From Diprion similis (Eukaryota > Arthropoda > Insecta > Hymenoptera > Diprionidae): a DNA stretch of 64,000 bases. The DNA lies in contig NC_060110.1 in NCBI RefSeq assembly GCF_021155765.1, positions 18,126,001 to 18,190,000 on the forward strand, read 5' to 3'. This document shows positions 50,981 through 62,749 of this stretch, one piece after another. Each line of letters opens with the position of its first letter. Positions within the stretch are counted from its first letter, which is position 1. The notes below the pieces were generated by a model that ran no database searches, had not been told where the DNA came from, and saw only the letters and a list, made by a program, of their open reading frames with translations. Position numbers and translations under genes: made by a program.

Positions 50981-52530
50981 AAACGAAATGAAAACACTTT
51001 GTGGTATCAAGATTTCAATGTTCCATTTAATGATATTTATAAATGTAAAATATTTTTGTTGAATGGAACTAAAGCAGATGTAGATTTTGAGACTACAAAC
51101 ATGTACATAAGTTGGGAAGAGTAGAAAACAAAACGAAATAGAAGACCGAACTAAGTGATCAAAATTAGTATTCGATCGAAGTAAGAATATTTTTGTACTT
51201 TCTTTACGACGAGAATATAAATTAAGGACCAAAATTAACTTCGTTCGCCTTTTAATAATATATGTGTATCCCGAGTCAGCTGTGAATCATGCCTTTCAGA
51301 TGCCAATTAGCAGCCAAGTATAAATTACCTGCTTGCCTTCTAAGATTCTGTATCGCGAATGTACGGACAATTACGACGTTGAAAAGATGTCTATGGAAAA
51401 CAAGGTAACGCAAATTCAATTAGTGATTTACTCGTCCAATGATTATTTAATTGGAAAGAGTTCTTTTCAACTGCTAAATAATTTGTGAAAAACTGAGTTG
51501 AAGCTGCAGGCTACATGAAAAGTGTGCAAACATCAGGTAATAATTGAGAAAAAAAGAACAACACACGCAATTCTTTGAATTATCAGTTGACCAAGCATAA
51601 ACTAACAATCTGATCATGATTGATTATGTTTACTTGAAAAATGTATTTTTATAAAAGTTTGTTGGGTGCGTATTTGATAGTTTTACGGGTTGCGACACCT
51701 TGCGATTGTACACAGCCGTGGAGTAAGAGAGAAACCAGCTCAACCGTGTGAGAGGCTTAATGCTTCCGTGAAATACTCTCTGAATGAAATTGACTCGACT
51801 GACTGATGATTCACCGGCAAGGAAATGAGACATCGTATAAATGTCTCCCTTCATACATACGCCGACGTGTGCTTCAGATCCTTATCTATTCTGAAAACCA
51901 GAGGTTCAAAGTGCCAGCAAGTTTATGCATGATTACCAGAGTTGGATTCGTATCACTCCTCGCGGCTAACGAAGTATTACATTATATAGTTCATACAGTT
52001 TTGATCGAACTTGATCCATGAAACCAAGGCACGGTGATTGATTCACAAATAATAACGAGTAAAATTATGTGGTTTTTTCTTTTGTTAGCTAGACTCATAG
52101 TTTTCCAAAGCTCCAAGTTGGCGCTGTTTCTTAGTGGTAGCATTTTCTTTTCTTGGTGAATTGATAAAGTTAGCGATTGTAATACTTGACCCAAAATTTT
52201 ATTTTAAATGGAACCGGTTTCTTTCCAAACTTCGAATGCGTCACGAAAGTAGAATTCGTGTTGCAAAAATTTCGCGCACTACTGGTATTCGTTACAATCT
52301 TTTAACCCTCGTCTCACCATGGTCAATTCAACTGTACTTCGACTTTAACTTTAACCACTCCCTAATTGCTTCTAAATAAATTAACAATTGGAATTACCAG
52401 TTAATAAGGATAAGTTTACGGTATTTCAGGAAATCTGTTCCAAGTTCTTTTGAAAGCCTTTCGAATAAGATGCGTGTATTCTTACTAGTATGTACACGTG
52501 ATCACGGTGGGTTGAGGAGAGGGAAAGCTC
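50981..52530. other. Intergenic region between Cdk1 and the lipocalin gene
   Basis: AT-rich DNA with short unrecognised open frames on both strands. No RNA gene or repeat was identified. Confidence 0.55.
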
Positions 52531-52531
52531 C

Positions 52532-52611
52532 TATTAAACCGTTACTGAGACCCGACTGTTTACAGTCTTGAATTTACTCTAAGAGGAGACGGACGTGTGG
52601 ACCATTTCAAC
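52532..52611 (+). promoter_or_regulatory. Lipocalin promoter and noncoding first exon
   Basis: A TATTAAA box at 52532-52538 is followed 30 bases later by an initiator-like TACAGTC (A at 52562). The predicted first exon, about 52562-52611, is 50 bases long, has no ATG, and ends in front of a near-perfect donor GTAAGT at 52612. The matching acceptor TTTCAG ends at 54210, directly before the lipocalin start codon. The exon link is inferred from splice sites and frame. Confidence 0.55.
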
Positions 52612-54210
52612 GTAAGTATCATACGTCTGATTTTCCTCATATTATCGCCTTATAGGGAAAAAAATTTCTGCAACGAATCGAGAAATATACATATGCCTTG
52701 TCGCAACTTGACGTATTCTGTAGACTTCTCATATTGTATTTGTAACTCAAAATTTAATCCTGAAGTGTCATACGAACCGATGTCTCGACATTTTTTCTAA
52801 CATTCAATCTCACAACTTATACGTGAGCCTGTCTTCGATAGTTGATTTCGAACTGCTCGTTACCAGCCTCGTCATTTCTCATCGAAGAGCGACAAGTTCG
52901 ATTCCACACAAACAAAAGTGAGATTCTATCTATTTATAAGTTGAAACAAATTAATCAGTTCAAAGTTGTCGAACTTAGAATTTGAAATAATGGATTTTAC
53001 TTCTGACTAAAATCGACCAGGTGTTATTAGATTATTCTATTACAACGTCAGCCCGCAATGCCCTTCAGTTCTATCGTAAGGTTTCTGTTGACTATAAACA
53101 GCCAAAATTTTAGGAATTCTAATGTCTAACGACTAAGGCACTGAGATCATAGTGTGACGCGACTGAAAAGCTAAACACTGTCTTAACCATAAATATACCT
53201 ATAATGAATTTATGTTAACGGTAAATATAATTCCGATTTCAATGACGTCATGGAAGTCGTAAACGTTCATGGATTTTGACTTATAGATCTAGCGTAACTG
53301 GAACATTGTGTAATACGATTCTGTGTCGTTGCAGAGAATTGTGGTTCGATGTAACTGGAAGGTCGTTAGTCCGCGCAGTGCGTCATTAAATCGTTAATAT
53401 GACGATATTGCGAAACATATATGAAATTTACATCTTTTATCTCGTAAAGATTCTGTCCGTACAGTGCTATAAATTAAACAGAATCATGCCAGGGCGAACA
53501 AAGCCTGCACTGCAATTGTCGGTTTCGATTTAAAATACATCCATTCAGCCTTGACACGGTACAACGGTTAAGACAGTTATATTATTGCACTTGTTCCGGT
53601 ACAGAAAATTGACCGATTAACAGCTGTTTAGCTGAGTTGTTACAATTCAGGTTCTTATTATTCGACTCGATTTTTGAGTCATGTGCAAATGAATCGATGA
53701 TTCCCAGAGTCGCTCAATGATTACTCACCCGCCTTGATATGAGCGAACGTTAGTAAAATCGATGAGAAACCTGATCCGCATTCAACGTACTTTGTGATGC
53801 AAAATTATCGTGGATTTGATGATAAGATCAGTCATCCTATATTCTTATTTCAAAAGAAGGACTTCGTTAGGTGAAAGAGCTTATTTTTTTCTGAAACAAT
53901 TTTCTGCAGTCACAATACAGAGAATAAAATCTACAACTTTGTAGATAGTATTGCGGTAAATATGTATCGTGGTACTTTATCAAGTAATAAAAACACCGAC
54001 TGCGCACATTCACGGCCATTCGAGTATTAGCTTACAATTAGTAACGCTTTTTGAAAAGTCTATTGGCAAATCGAATTATTACCTGAAAATAGGGTAACAC
54101 TTGATAACGTTTCTCTGAATGGCGTACCCCTGTTTTAGCGTTATAATTTATTAGTTTATTAGTTTTAGCTGTTTTGACGTTATAATTTATTAGTTATTTT
54201 ATAATTTCAG
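52612..54210 (+). other. Putative 5' intron of the lipocalin gene
   Basis: A 1.6-kb AT-rich intron if the first exon call is right. Near its 3' end, two copies of a 27-base sequence lie 39 bases apart (54131-54157 and 54170-54196). No gene was seen inside. Confidence 0.5.
54131..54196 (+). repeat. Direct duplication of 27 bases before the acceptor
   Basis: Two copies beginning TGTTTT and containing CGTTATAATTTATTAGTT start at 54131 and 54170, differing at about three positions. They cover the branch-point and polypyrimidine zone of the acceptor at 54209-54210. Confidence 0.75.
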
Positions 54211-57065
54211 ATGAAGTCAATAATCCTCTGTGCGGCAGTTCTCGCCGCTTTGTTGGCCGTTGGGTATTCACACACCTATCATCTCGGTTCTTGCCCAGTG
54301 GTTGAGCCAGTGTATGGATTCAACATGAATCGGGTAAAATGACGCAGTTTTTTTATTCAAAATAATTATTCAATGCAACAGCGGAATATTAAATTACAAC
54401 ACAATGAATATTAAAATTGCTTTTGATACTGGCAGATACTTTTTCATTATCGAAAAAACTCACGAGAAAAAAACGAAATTTTGATAATCAACGACGAACG
54501 ACAACAGTTTCTGTAAGACCGAGTGATTCGATATATAATCAGCGGTCAAGAAGTGATTAATCGTTACATTGCAATTGTAGCGACGAAACAAATCGCAGTT
54601 GAACAAAATCAATTATCGAGCTGAAAAATAAGAATCTAATCAACTGTATTATTCACACTAACGATTTTACGTACCGGGTACACCACCACAGAGAATTCAG
54701 TACTGATACCACTTAATCTGTAGCCCGAGAACGGAGTTCGATTTTAATTTTTGAAAAATTATTCTCATTTTTGATTTGCATTCATTTCTTAGAATACCGA
54801 GAATTTCAGGTCAAAAGCTATCTTTTTGGCTGATTCTGAAATCGGTAATGCAGAGAAAAACATTCTCAACTATCTATCAATAAAACTCTTTAGCGCATGT
54901 ATCATATATTTCATATTCGAAAACGAAACGCCTAGTTGCTCGATTCCACTCAAAAGCATTACAAACGTGGAAATGCCCTTGTGTTATAGAGTGTTTTGAT
55001 GTTTCATTATCAATTACAATCGGCTGATTATTGCATTAAATTATGGGAGTTCAACCTGAGGTCGTAGGCGAGCTGGAAATATGAATCCGCGTAACAAAGA
55101 CGTTTAAAACGACGTCTCATTTATATCACAACACAGCTGGTGACAATCTCACTCGTCATCATATGACGTGTCCCTTCTATTTGAACCAAAAATAACCCGC
55201 AGAGTATCGCAGCTCACGTAATAAAACCCAATAATTTCAAAGTTCGAATAAACCATCAGAAGTTTATATTGCACTATAGAAAAAGGAACGCGAGCTACTA
55301 GAATTACTCATTGCGTACATTACACCGTTGATAATAAAGGTTATTGTACATACCCGAGGTAGAATCAAGTGTGCTCATATCGCGGTTACATTTTCTGTTC
55401 ACTTTTACAACTCCTAACGCTATTATAACTGCTTTTGAAACTTCCAGAAAATTGTCTCCAAGAATTTTCTCGGTAATAGTCTTGGTACGATACCTTCAGC
55501 ATTGGATAATTTAATGCGGTTATATAGGATTGAGCAATAATTATAATATATAATTACGTGTCTTTCCTGCAGTACTTGGGACTGTGGTACGTCATCCAGA
55601 AGACGTCGACCGCTAGTAAATGCATCACTTACAACTACACGCGAGGAGATGAACCCGGCGAGTACGTGCTCACTCAGGACTCGGATCACCCAATTTTAGG
55701 TGAGGCCAAACGGCTGTTGTTACGAAATAATTGCAATGTTTGTCAGAGCGTCCCTTATTCCTTGTCTTATCGTTACGTCAAAAGTCGTCGTAGACTTTCT
55801 TTGGCATTGTACGAAGTCACCGGTAAAGTATTCGTTGTAAAAGATAGAAAACGCTAGCTGTTTACTGATTATCCGTTTCATTTTCAACCTGCTTTTCATC
55901 TTTGCACTTTTGCCGGTCCGATTATTTCCGAATTTCAATAGCTAAATACGTAAGTGCATACATAACTGATGTATAGATGGGTTTGTACGATTCTTTGACC
56001 GGTATGCATATGAGTTGTATGAACCCTATCAAGCCCAATAAAGGACCGTGAATAGAATAAACGGTTGTAAATTGGATGGGACGGGAATGATGAACTCGTT
56101 TGTGTTTTAATGTGTGATGCAGGACTAACGCCGTTGAAACACGAATACCATTACACGGGGGAGCTGACTGTACCGGAACCCAGCACGCCTGCACGCATGC
56201 AAGTCCGATTCCCACTGAGTAAGTTATTTTATTTATTATACGTGATCCATTGAATTGTTCTGTAACTCGTTCCATAAATTTTGAAACCTGAGCCACATGC
56301 CGTCAGAGTAAATTCCGTTCACCTGCACTGTAGTCATGAATCAGACAAAGTGTTGAATTGCTATTTGAAAATTTTTCTGTCAACATTTTTATTTCTTGAG
56401 TTTATCAAAACTGTACATCTTGAATAATGTACTTGCGTGACTGTCAGATTGCATTTTAACATTCTTTTCCACTCAAATCATGTCAGTGACAAAAAATTTG
56501 TCCCTCATAGGTTCTGGAATCTTTTCGCGATTTACATCATGATATTGTATTGTTTTTTTTTTTTTTTTCGCTCTTTCCAGGTGTAGCTGGCAGCGCTTCG
56601 CACGTTGTATTTATGACCGACTACGATAATTATGCGGCAATGTTCTCATGCCAGAAACTTGCTTTCGCCAATCGTCAAAGTGCCACGATCCTGTCCCGCC
56701 GTCGTGACCTTGACAAAAATCGCATCGACGAAATCCGCCAGCGTCTCAGCAGCTTCGGAGTCGACCCCTACGATTTGAGCATAATATCGCAGACCGGATG
56801 TCCCAGTGGAAACAATACCGTCGACATCAGCGTTGACCCGCATACATTTTCCGCTGAAAATATTGGCCACGTTGTGAGAAAGGCTGGGGAAAAGATTGGC
56901 GACGGTGTCGAATGGGTGGCGAGTGCAGGCGGCAAGGTTTACCACAAGTTGACCGGAACAGGCACCGAGGAATCGTCGACGCGGCCTGAAAACATCGTGA
57001 CGTCGAATACTAGACCGATACAAGAACCCAATCTGGAAGCTAACGACGTCGAATGGATACCTTAG
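54211..57065 (+). CDS. Secreted lipocalin, apolipoprotein D/Karl-like
   Basis: Likely an extracellular carrier of small hydrophobic ligands. Coding exons: 54211-54333, 55573-55699, 56123-56218 and 56581-57065; GT-AG introns, all in phase, 276 aa. Residues 1-20 form a signal peptide. The lipocalin GxW motif is Gly44-Leu-Trp46, followed by a Tyr-Val-Ile-Gln-Lys-Thr strand; the second motif TDY is at 128-130; a third basic motif (SRRR) is at 154-157. Four cysteines (28, 58, 139, 189) are placed as for the two usual disulfides. Possible N-glycosylation sites are Asn62 and Asn193. Unusually, about 85 residues follow the last cysteine, roughly half again the usual lipocalin length. The next-best name would be Lazarillo-like; I favour the Karl/ApoD group from the Ile-Gln-Lys-Thr-Ser-Thr stretch, so no gene symbol is given. 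Confidence 0.88.
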
Positions 57066-57590
57066 ATTATTTGTTGTACCTGCGGATTCCGAAATTATTG
57101 TAAATTCATTAGAGGCCATACATATTATAGGTAAATAGTTAGTTTGCAAAATAACTAACGATCATAAATGGTAATTTTAAGAATTTTAAGTAATCTCTGC
57201 TCATTTTTTATATAAACCGCTGATCGTTATACATATCGTATAGTCATATTTATGTTCGTGGATTGAATCTCCGGTTTTATTCCCTTTTTTTTTTAACTTC
57301 TTTAATTGACGCGTTAATACGGCTCAAATTCACAACTGTTTACATACCTACTGCAAGGCCTAAAAATTATATTATACGATTATATGTTTTGTCGACTGAT
57401 TTTATTCGTTTTTTTTCTATGAATAATAATATTGAATAAGTTGATTTATGTCGGTTACCGCTATGGCGAATTATTGTCAGGCAATACACATACTTATATG
57501 TGATATGATAAATGAAATCCCCTACGAAAGCCAAAAAATTAAACTAATTTTTAATTTGTTATAGAAATAAATTTCACTTTTTTAAGTGTA
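57066..57590 (+). other. Lipocalin 3'UTR
   Basis: AT-rich sequence after the TAG at 57063-57065. The first AATAAA is at 57566-57571; others occur near 57784 and 57869. Confidence 0.5.
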
Positions 57591-59583
57591 GTACTAATGT
57601 GTGTGTCCTGCTGATTATCCAAATCGAATCCTTTATTGCGCCGCAGTAAATGTGTGATGAATTAATAACGAAACATATAATTCGGGCATTTTCATGTTCA
57701 GAATATTCTCGCGAGCATTTGTGACTATCAATCACATGAATATTTCGTCCCGTATATTCATTCTTGTTTCAAAAAATATTGCAAATAAATTCGTTTTCTC
57801 ATTTTATTATAATTGTTTCTTTGTTATTCAATACAGCAATTAAATGAAGCCATTTTTTTGTATCACGCAATAAACGTGTTTTAAATAGCAGTTCGATTTT
57901 GTTTGATGAAGAAGAACAACAGTTTCGAAGATCGGGGATAAAGTTAAACGATACGCAAATGCAAAAAATAACACTGAGCCTCATAAAATCCTCGCAGTTT
58001 TCAATTAAAATTGTTTAACACGCGCTGATTGATGGTTCATATGATTGTCCGATTGCTTTTCGATAATTTTCATCGAAACATCAGGTATACGTGTCTGAAA
58101 ACAAAGCCTGAAACTGTGGAATGCGAAACGCCTGATTGGCGTTAACCGGCCATACACGAGGACATTCGTGCAGCGAGTAGTAACAGATTGCGCAAGACAG
58201 CCGGCTCACATCGACTGTAAGAGATTTGAAAATCAATGAAGGGTGGCGGGCTCGCACAGCGGGCTAAAATTAATTTAAACAGTGCGAGAAGAATTTCGTA
58301 ATGTCGGGCTGCTCACCTTCGAAACGTGTTTGCGATCGTGATAATACGAAGTTCGTAATGTCGCACGCGGTCTACAAATGAAAAATCGTACTGTTATAAC
58401 ATTTCCAATTTCTATTTAAAATTCCTCTTTCAGACAGAGTGTTTTTCAACCCGTTAAACCGGCGACAGGCCCTGATCTTGATCAGAGATTTTTCATTAGA
58501 TTCCACACAACGCTGGGTATATATAACAAGCATTAATGAACCGAGCGATGAGTGATTGCTTCATTTAGTAAACACTTGTGAAATGCTGCGTTAACTCTTT
58601 CCTGACCGCGTGGCGCGTACACATTTAAAGTATATAATATCTATTAGACATGGATGTAATATACACACTGAAGGTTATCACGATCTTCACGGTTCTCGAA
58701 TCATGAATTGAAAAACAAAAAAAATTGTCGAAAAGAAATTCATCGCACGAAAAATTATACCAGAAAGAAAAACGATCGAGACTTTTGATCGGCTTAACCC
58801 GACAAGCATGTATAATCTTCCATGCGTGATACGGTCGGCATGTATGCAGCTGGAGTTCGTTATTGAGATGCCACCTCCTCCGATCACGTGATTTTGGATC
58901 TCCCCTTTTTCCACGTCGCGGTTCAAATAGTCGTGTATAAGGTGGAGAGACCCGTACGTCCATGGATGAGGTATGGACATGGTCACACGCGTAACAGGAC
59001 ACACAACACTCTGTACGTGTATGCACACACCTACAAAGGTACTCATGGCACTAGTTAAAGCTCCACCGTGTTTCGTTCAAATAGTCAGTCTGATGGTGGC
59101 CGTTGCTCGTCGAACGTCGACAGGACCATTACCGTCTATTAAGTAAATTCTTTCCCATGGTAAATAATCCACCGTTTCACCGCGTATGACAGAGAATACC
59201 CAAAGTCACGCGCAGCCTCCATCTCCCAAGACGGTAGGTTGACTGTTTCATCTCTTGATGGGAGAAGAACAAATTCAGGTAAGCATTCAAACTGAATTTC
59301 AGTCCGCAACTCCCCATGCTCGTCGCGCGTATCAAATAAATTCTCATAATATGGGGTATTTTTTAACCCTTATCCGGTCCTCGTGGTTTGAAAATTTCGC
59401 ATTGATAATAATTCTCGAATTTTTGTTTTTGTACGAAGAGCATTTCCAAAATCATTCCTTTGTAAATATGGATAAAATTGAGTATTCTCGAAATGCATTT
59501 CCTACTTCGCGCGGCTTTATGTTATGGCTGACTCTCTACTTGTCTCACCTGTATTTCCAACCCTTAGAGGGATACGGCCGTCC
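57591..59583. other. Intergenic region between the lipocalin and PLA2 genes
   Basis: No gene was recognised. A TATA-like run (GTATATATAAC) near 58516-58526 lies just before 58540, without a supportable transcript behind it. A small palindrome CTGATC-TT-GATCAG is near 58474-58487. Open frames of 119-133 codons on the minus strand at 58625-59046 overlap each other and match nothing known to me. Confidence 0.5.
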
Positions 59584-59843
59584 TATAAATAGCCGGCGAA
59601 CCTGTTCGGGTGTTGCGCACTGCAGCCTACTCAGCTGGGCCGGGTGCTCGCTGGGCGTCCATCGTCGCATCCTGGCCTCGGTTTCTTGCGAAAACGTCGG
59701 CTTGTCGATAGTGCAACGAGTAAATCAGTGTCCCGAATTAATTGGCGAACGAACGACAAGCTGTGCCCGCATTATTATTATCATTATCTGGAATCTGGAA
59801 TCACGAGCTGGTTGGAGAAATCCGGAATCATCAAACGACAAAT
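59584..59843 (+). promoter_or_regulatory. PLA2 TATA promoter and noncoding first exon
   Basis: TATAAATA lies at 59584-59591. A start site would be expected near 59612-59620. From there to 59843 there is not one ATG, which is unusual over about 225 bases and fits a 5'UTR. At 59844 stands a consensus donor GTGAGT. The first acceptor that opens a plausible protein is at 62748-62749, directly before ATG 62750. Linking the two is inference, but promoter motif, ATG depletion, donor and distance agree. Confidence 0.5.
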
Positions 59844-62749
59844 GTGAGTAAAAATCTTCACCCTATTCGCTCAAACCTACGTTGCTTCGAAGTGCGATAA
59901 TTTGATAGCTTATAATTGTACCGATGCATGTCTGTTTACAACTTTCGGCAACATGTAGTCTTGAATTGTTGCCATTCTTTCAATGCAACGTAAAATGCGA
60001 TGATGCAGGTGTATATAATAGATACCAAATTAAATCAGCTGCCAAGGTAAGCGCCTTTGCAGGTCGAACAACAGACACAAAAAGAAGATTAATGCGTTAA
60101 GAAATAAAACGAGGAAAAAAGAGATAGAAAAATGAACGTGCAGGCTGCACCAGCCCAAGGTAGTCCACTGACAGTCAAGGATCTTTCTTTACAATTGCCA
60201 GATTCTGAGGAAACTTCTTTTTCCCTGTTAAAACCGCGACACCGAGATATATGACAACCCCGTCGTCGACATGGGAAGTCGGCGATGACGGATCATTTAT
60301 TACTTCATTCAAGCGATTCGCACGTCGACGTTGTCACGTGTACAGGCTGCGCTATTTCGGATCCGGAAATCTGTTCAAATTGACCCGATGCATTTCTGCT
60401 TTTATTTTTTATTTTACTATCCCCGGTCTGGTATGATGACACAAATCTCAAATCTCACAAACGGAGGTAAAGATCAAGATTTTTTCACATATCAATATAC
60501 GTAAATTGCACGGAGAGAATGGAAGAGCAAATATTGCTCAAACCAGACACATTAGATTTTTTTGATTAAATATACTTCATAAAATGCAGAATTTACTCTG
60601 GGAACAGTGAAGACCACTGTGTGCAGAGTAAAATCTGCCACATTTATATTAAAAAATATAGTTGACATGCGTATTTTTTACCAAAAATCTTGATGCGGAA
60701 ACTCTTTTCCTGCAGTTTTTAGGAAAATCTACTCTTCTTCTTCTCTCCGTGTTTAAGCGAAAGTCGGGGTTCAAGGACTCAGCCTCAATCAAACAATACT
60801 AACCCTGGTCCAATAATCTTGTCCTTGCGGAGAAAAAAAACTATTCAACTTCACATTACCAGATAGGTACTGAATGCAATTCGTCCTGTAATAATACCGC
60901 GACGCAACAGCTCGGATCTTTGTCTGAATTAACCGAGATAATTTACCCGTATAGATCGTTTTACCCTAACTTCCCCTGCTCTAAAATAGATGCCATCGTA
61001 ACAAGTATATATGCACGTATGACGTTGCTGTTTTCACACAGTGCCTGTGAAGCCCGGCAGTACGTAATCATTAATCGCAATATGAATCAACCCACGACAA
61101 GCATAAAGATTTATGGTCCTTGAATATGTAACCATCCCGCATCCGATCTATAACACGCGTACGGATGTAATTTTTGCTCTAAAAAATTCCACACACGTCT
61201 CTGTGGCTTGTATTTGGGATTGTACGTCACCAAAGTAAGTTGGAACACCTTAAAGAATTTGTGAAAATTGTATTTTCTATGACTAACTGGTCATTGTCAG
61301 ACAGTAACGGTCTCCGTTCCGAAGGACCAGGTGGATAAAAATAGCAAGTTGCAGTGCCGAAGCACGGATGTTGAATCCGCAAGTTCGCTAAATCGAAGCT
61401 TGCAAACCCAAATCTAGATCACACGGCGTATGATTCAATACGGTATGATCCACGCCCTTTGGTGTAACTTCGCACTCGCAAATTGTACGTCAATATAGTC
61501 CAATGAACGCGATGCAGTGCTCTTGCAACGAGTGTCAACTATGCGTTGACCCAATGATCCAGATATCTGAAACGATCTTCGCGATCGTTAATTAAGGACA
61601 GTGGATTGCTACATGTATCGGATAAAGCGCAACTAGCCTGCAAGTACTGACCCTTACCACTTGACCTTGCATTTTTTACGACTCCATGCATATTCATAAT
61701 GACCGGAGACCTCGAGAGATCAACCTTCGATTAATATCAGAATTTTATTAGCACTTCCAAAGTGCGGCCTCGGTACCATTTCTGATTTTATGCAAACAAA
61801 CCGAGCACTCGATGATGATTCTAAATTCGTTGACAGTCGACTCGTTATGTACACGCGTATACAGAAATGGAAATTCGATTCTTGCCGCAACGTGTACCTG
61901 TAAATTGTGGTGAAGGTACGCTTACGCTTCCAGGCTGAAACGATTCGATTACTTATACCAGCTAGTTGTATGGGATTTTGTTTGTCGAACGTTGGATGTT
62001 TCGCAAGTGCAGACGTGGCATTGCGCCTACAACTTTGTACAGAATAACCGCATCACAGTTGCCTGAAGAATGTCTTACTTAAAATTGTCAACTTGACAAT
62101 ACCCTGAGGGTTTCCGTTCTTTCAGTGTCAATCGCCACTTACTGCCTATAGTATTGAACACAAATAATAATTGTCATTTTGTTTCGACTCTTATACCTAT
62201 ACTTATCGTTGCAACGATCGTGGCGGTTAATCTATGATTGTTTTGAAGTGAAGTACTTGTTTCAATTCAGCCCACCAACCAGGTATCATTAAAGCAAAAT
62301 AGAACATAATTACCTATACTTTATAAATATCAACTTTTATTACTTAATGGTCCACCAATTTTAAAAACACTGGAGGACATTGTTCCATACCTATAGCTGT
62401 TTCCAAGCATAATTGATACTATTTATGCACGCACATCGTGTATCTATCCACATTATACCTACACATCCATTACATACGACGCACTGACCCCATCCCCTGC
62501 ATAACGTCCATCATTGCCTGATCTTCGGCCGACTCTTCAAATTGAGTTTCGTGTTTGATCGTGGCTGATAGTGCATTGGTGAACACGCGTTGCAAGAGCT
62601 CGGATGAGTCCTGGCGCTTTTACGGTGAAATCGAAGTCACGGTAACAATCATTTTTGCGCTGATGGATCATTATTCGCTTTTATTTTTAATCTAAAAAAT
62701 GCAACGGTGAGCATATTGTCGATTCTCATTGTATTCTATGATTTCTCAG
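59844..62749 (+). other. Putative 5' intron of the PLA2 gene
   Basis: A 2.9-kb stretch, noncoding as far as I can see. It contains the palindromic element 60509-60751. It is AT-rich, with short unrecognised open frames (for example 60251-60436). Confidence 0.45.
60509..60751. mobile_element. Palindromic MITE-like element with a near-perfect central hairpin
   Basis: The ends are inverted repeats: CACGGAGAGAATGGAAGAG from 60509 and the reverse complement of the right end, CACGGAGAGAAGAAGAAGAG, ending at 60751. At the centre, 60586-60609 and 60615-60638 form a 24-base stem with 20 of 24 positions paired and a 5-base loop (AAGAC). The whole could fold as one long hairpin. This fits a foldback MITE; the central stem is also in the size range of a miRNA precursor. 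No coding capacity. Confidence 0.65.

Noticed and set aside
52880..52905. AAGTTCGATTCC, resembling the tRNA B box
   Set aside because: No matching A box or cloverleaf arms upstream; read as chance.
55700..55857. Extension of lipocalin exon 2 through its donor to a stop at 55855-55857
   Set aside because: It would delete the rest of the lipocalin fold; the GTGAGG donor at 55700 joins in phase to exon 3 and restores the TDY motif region.
58516..58560. TATA-like GTATATATAAC as a further promoter
   Set aside because: No initiator, donor or coding exon could be tied to it, and TA runs are common in this window.
59258..59851. Open frame of nearly 200 codons on the plus strand
   Set aside because: It crosses the TATA box and the predicted ATG-free first exon of the PLA2 gene, contains an isoleucine run made by an ATT repeat, and resembles no family. 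A chance frame is more likely, though a transcript test would settle it.
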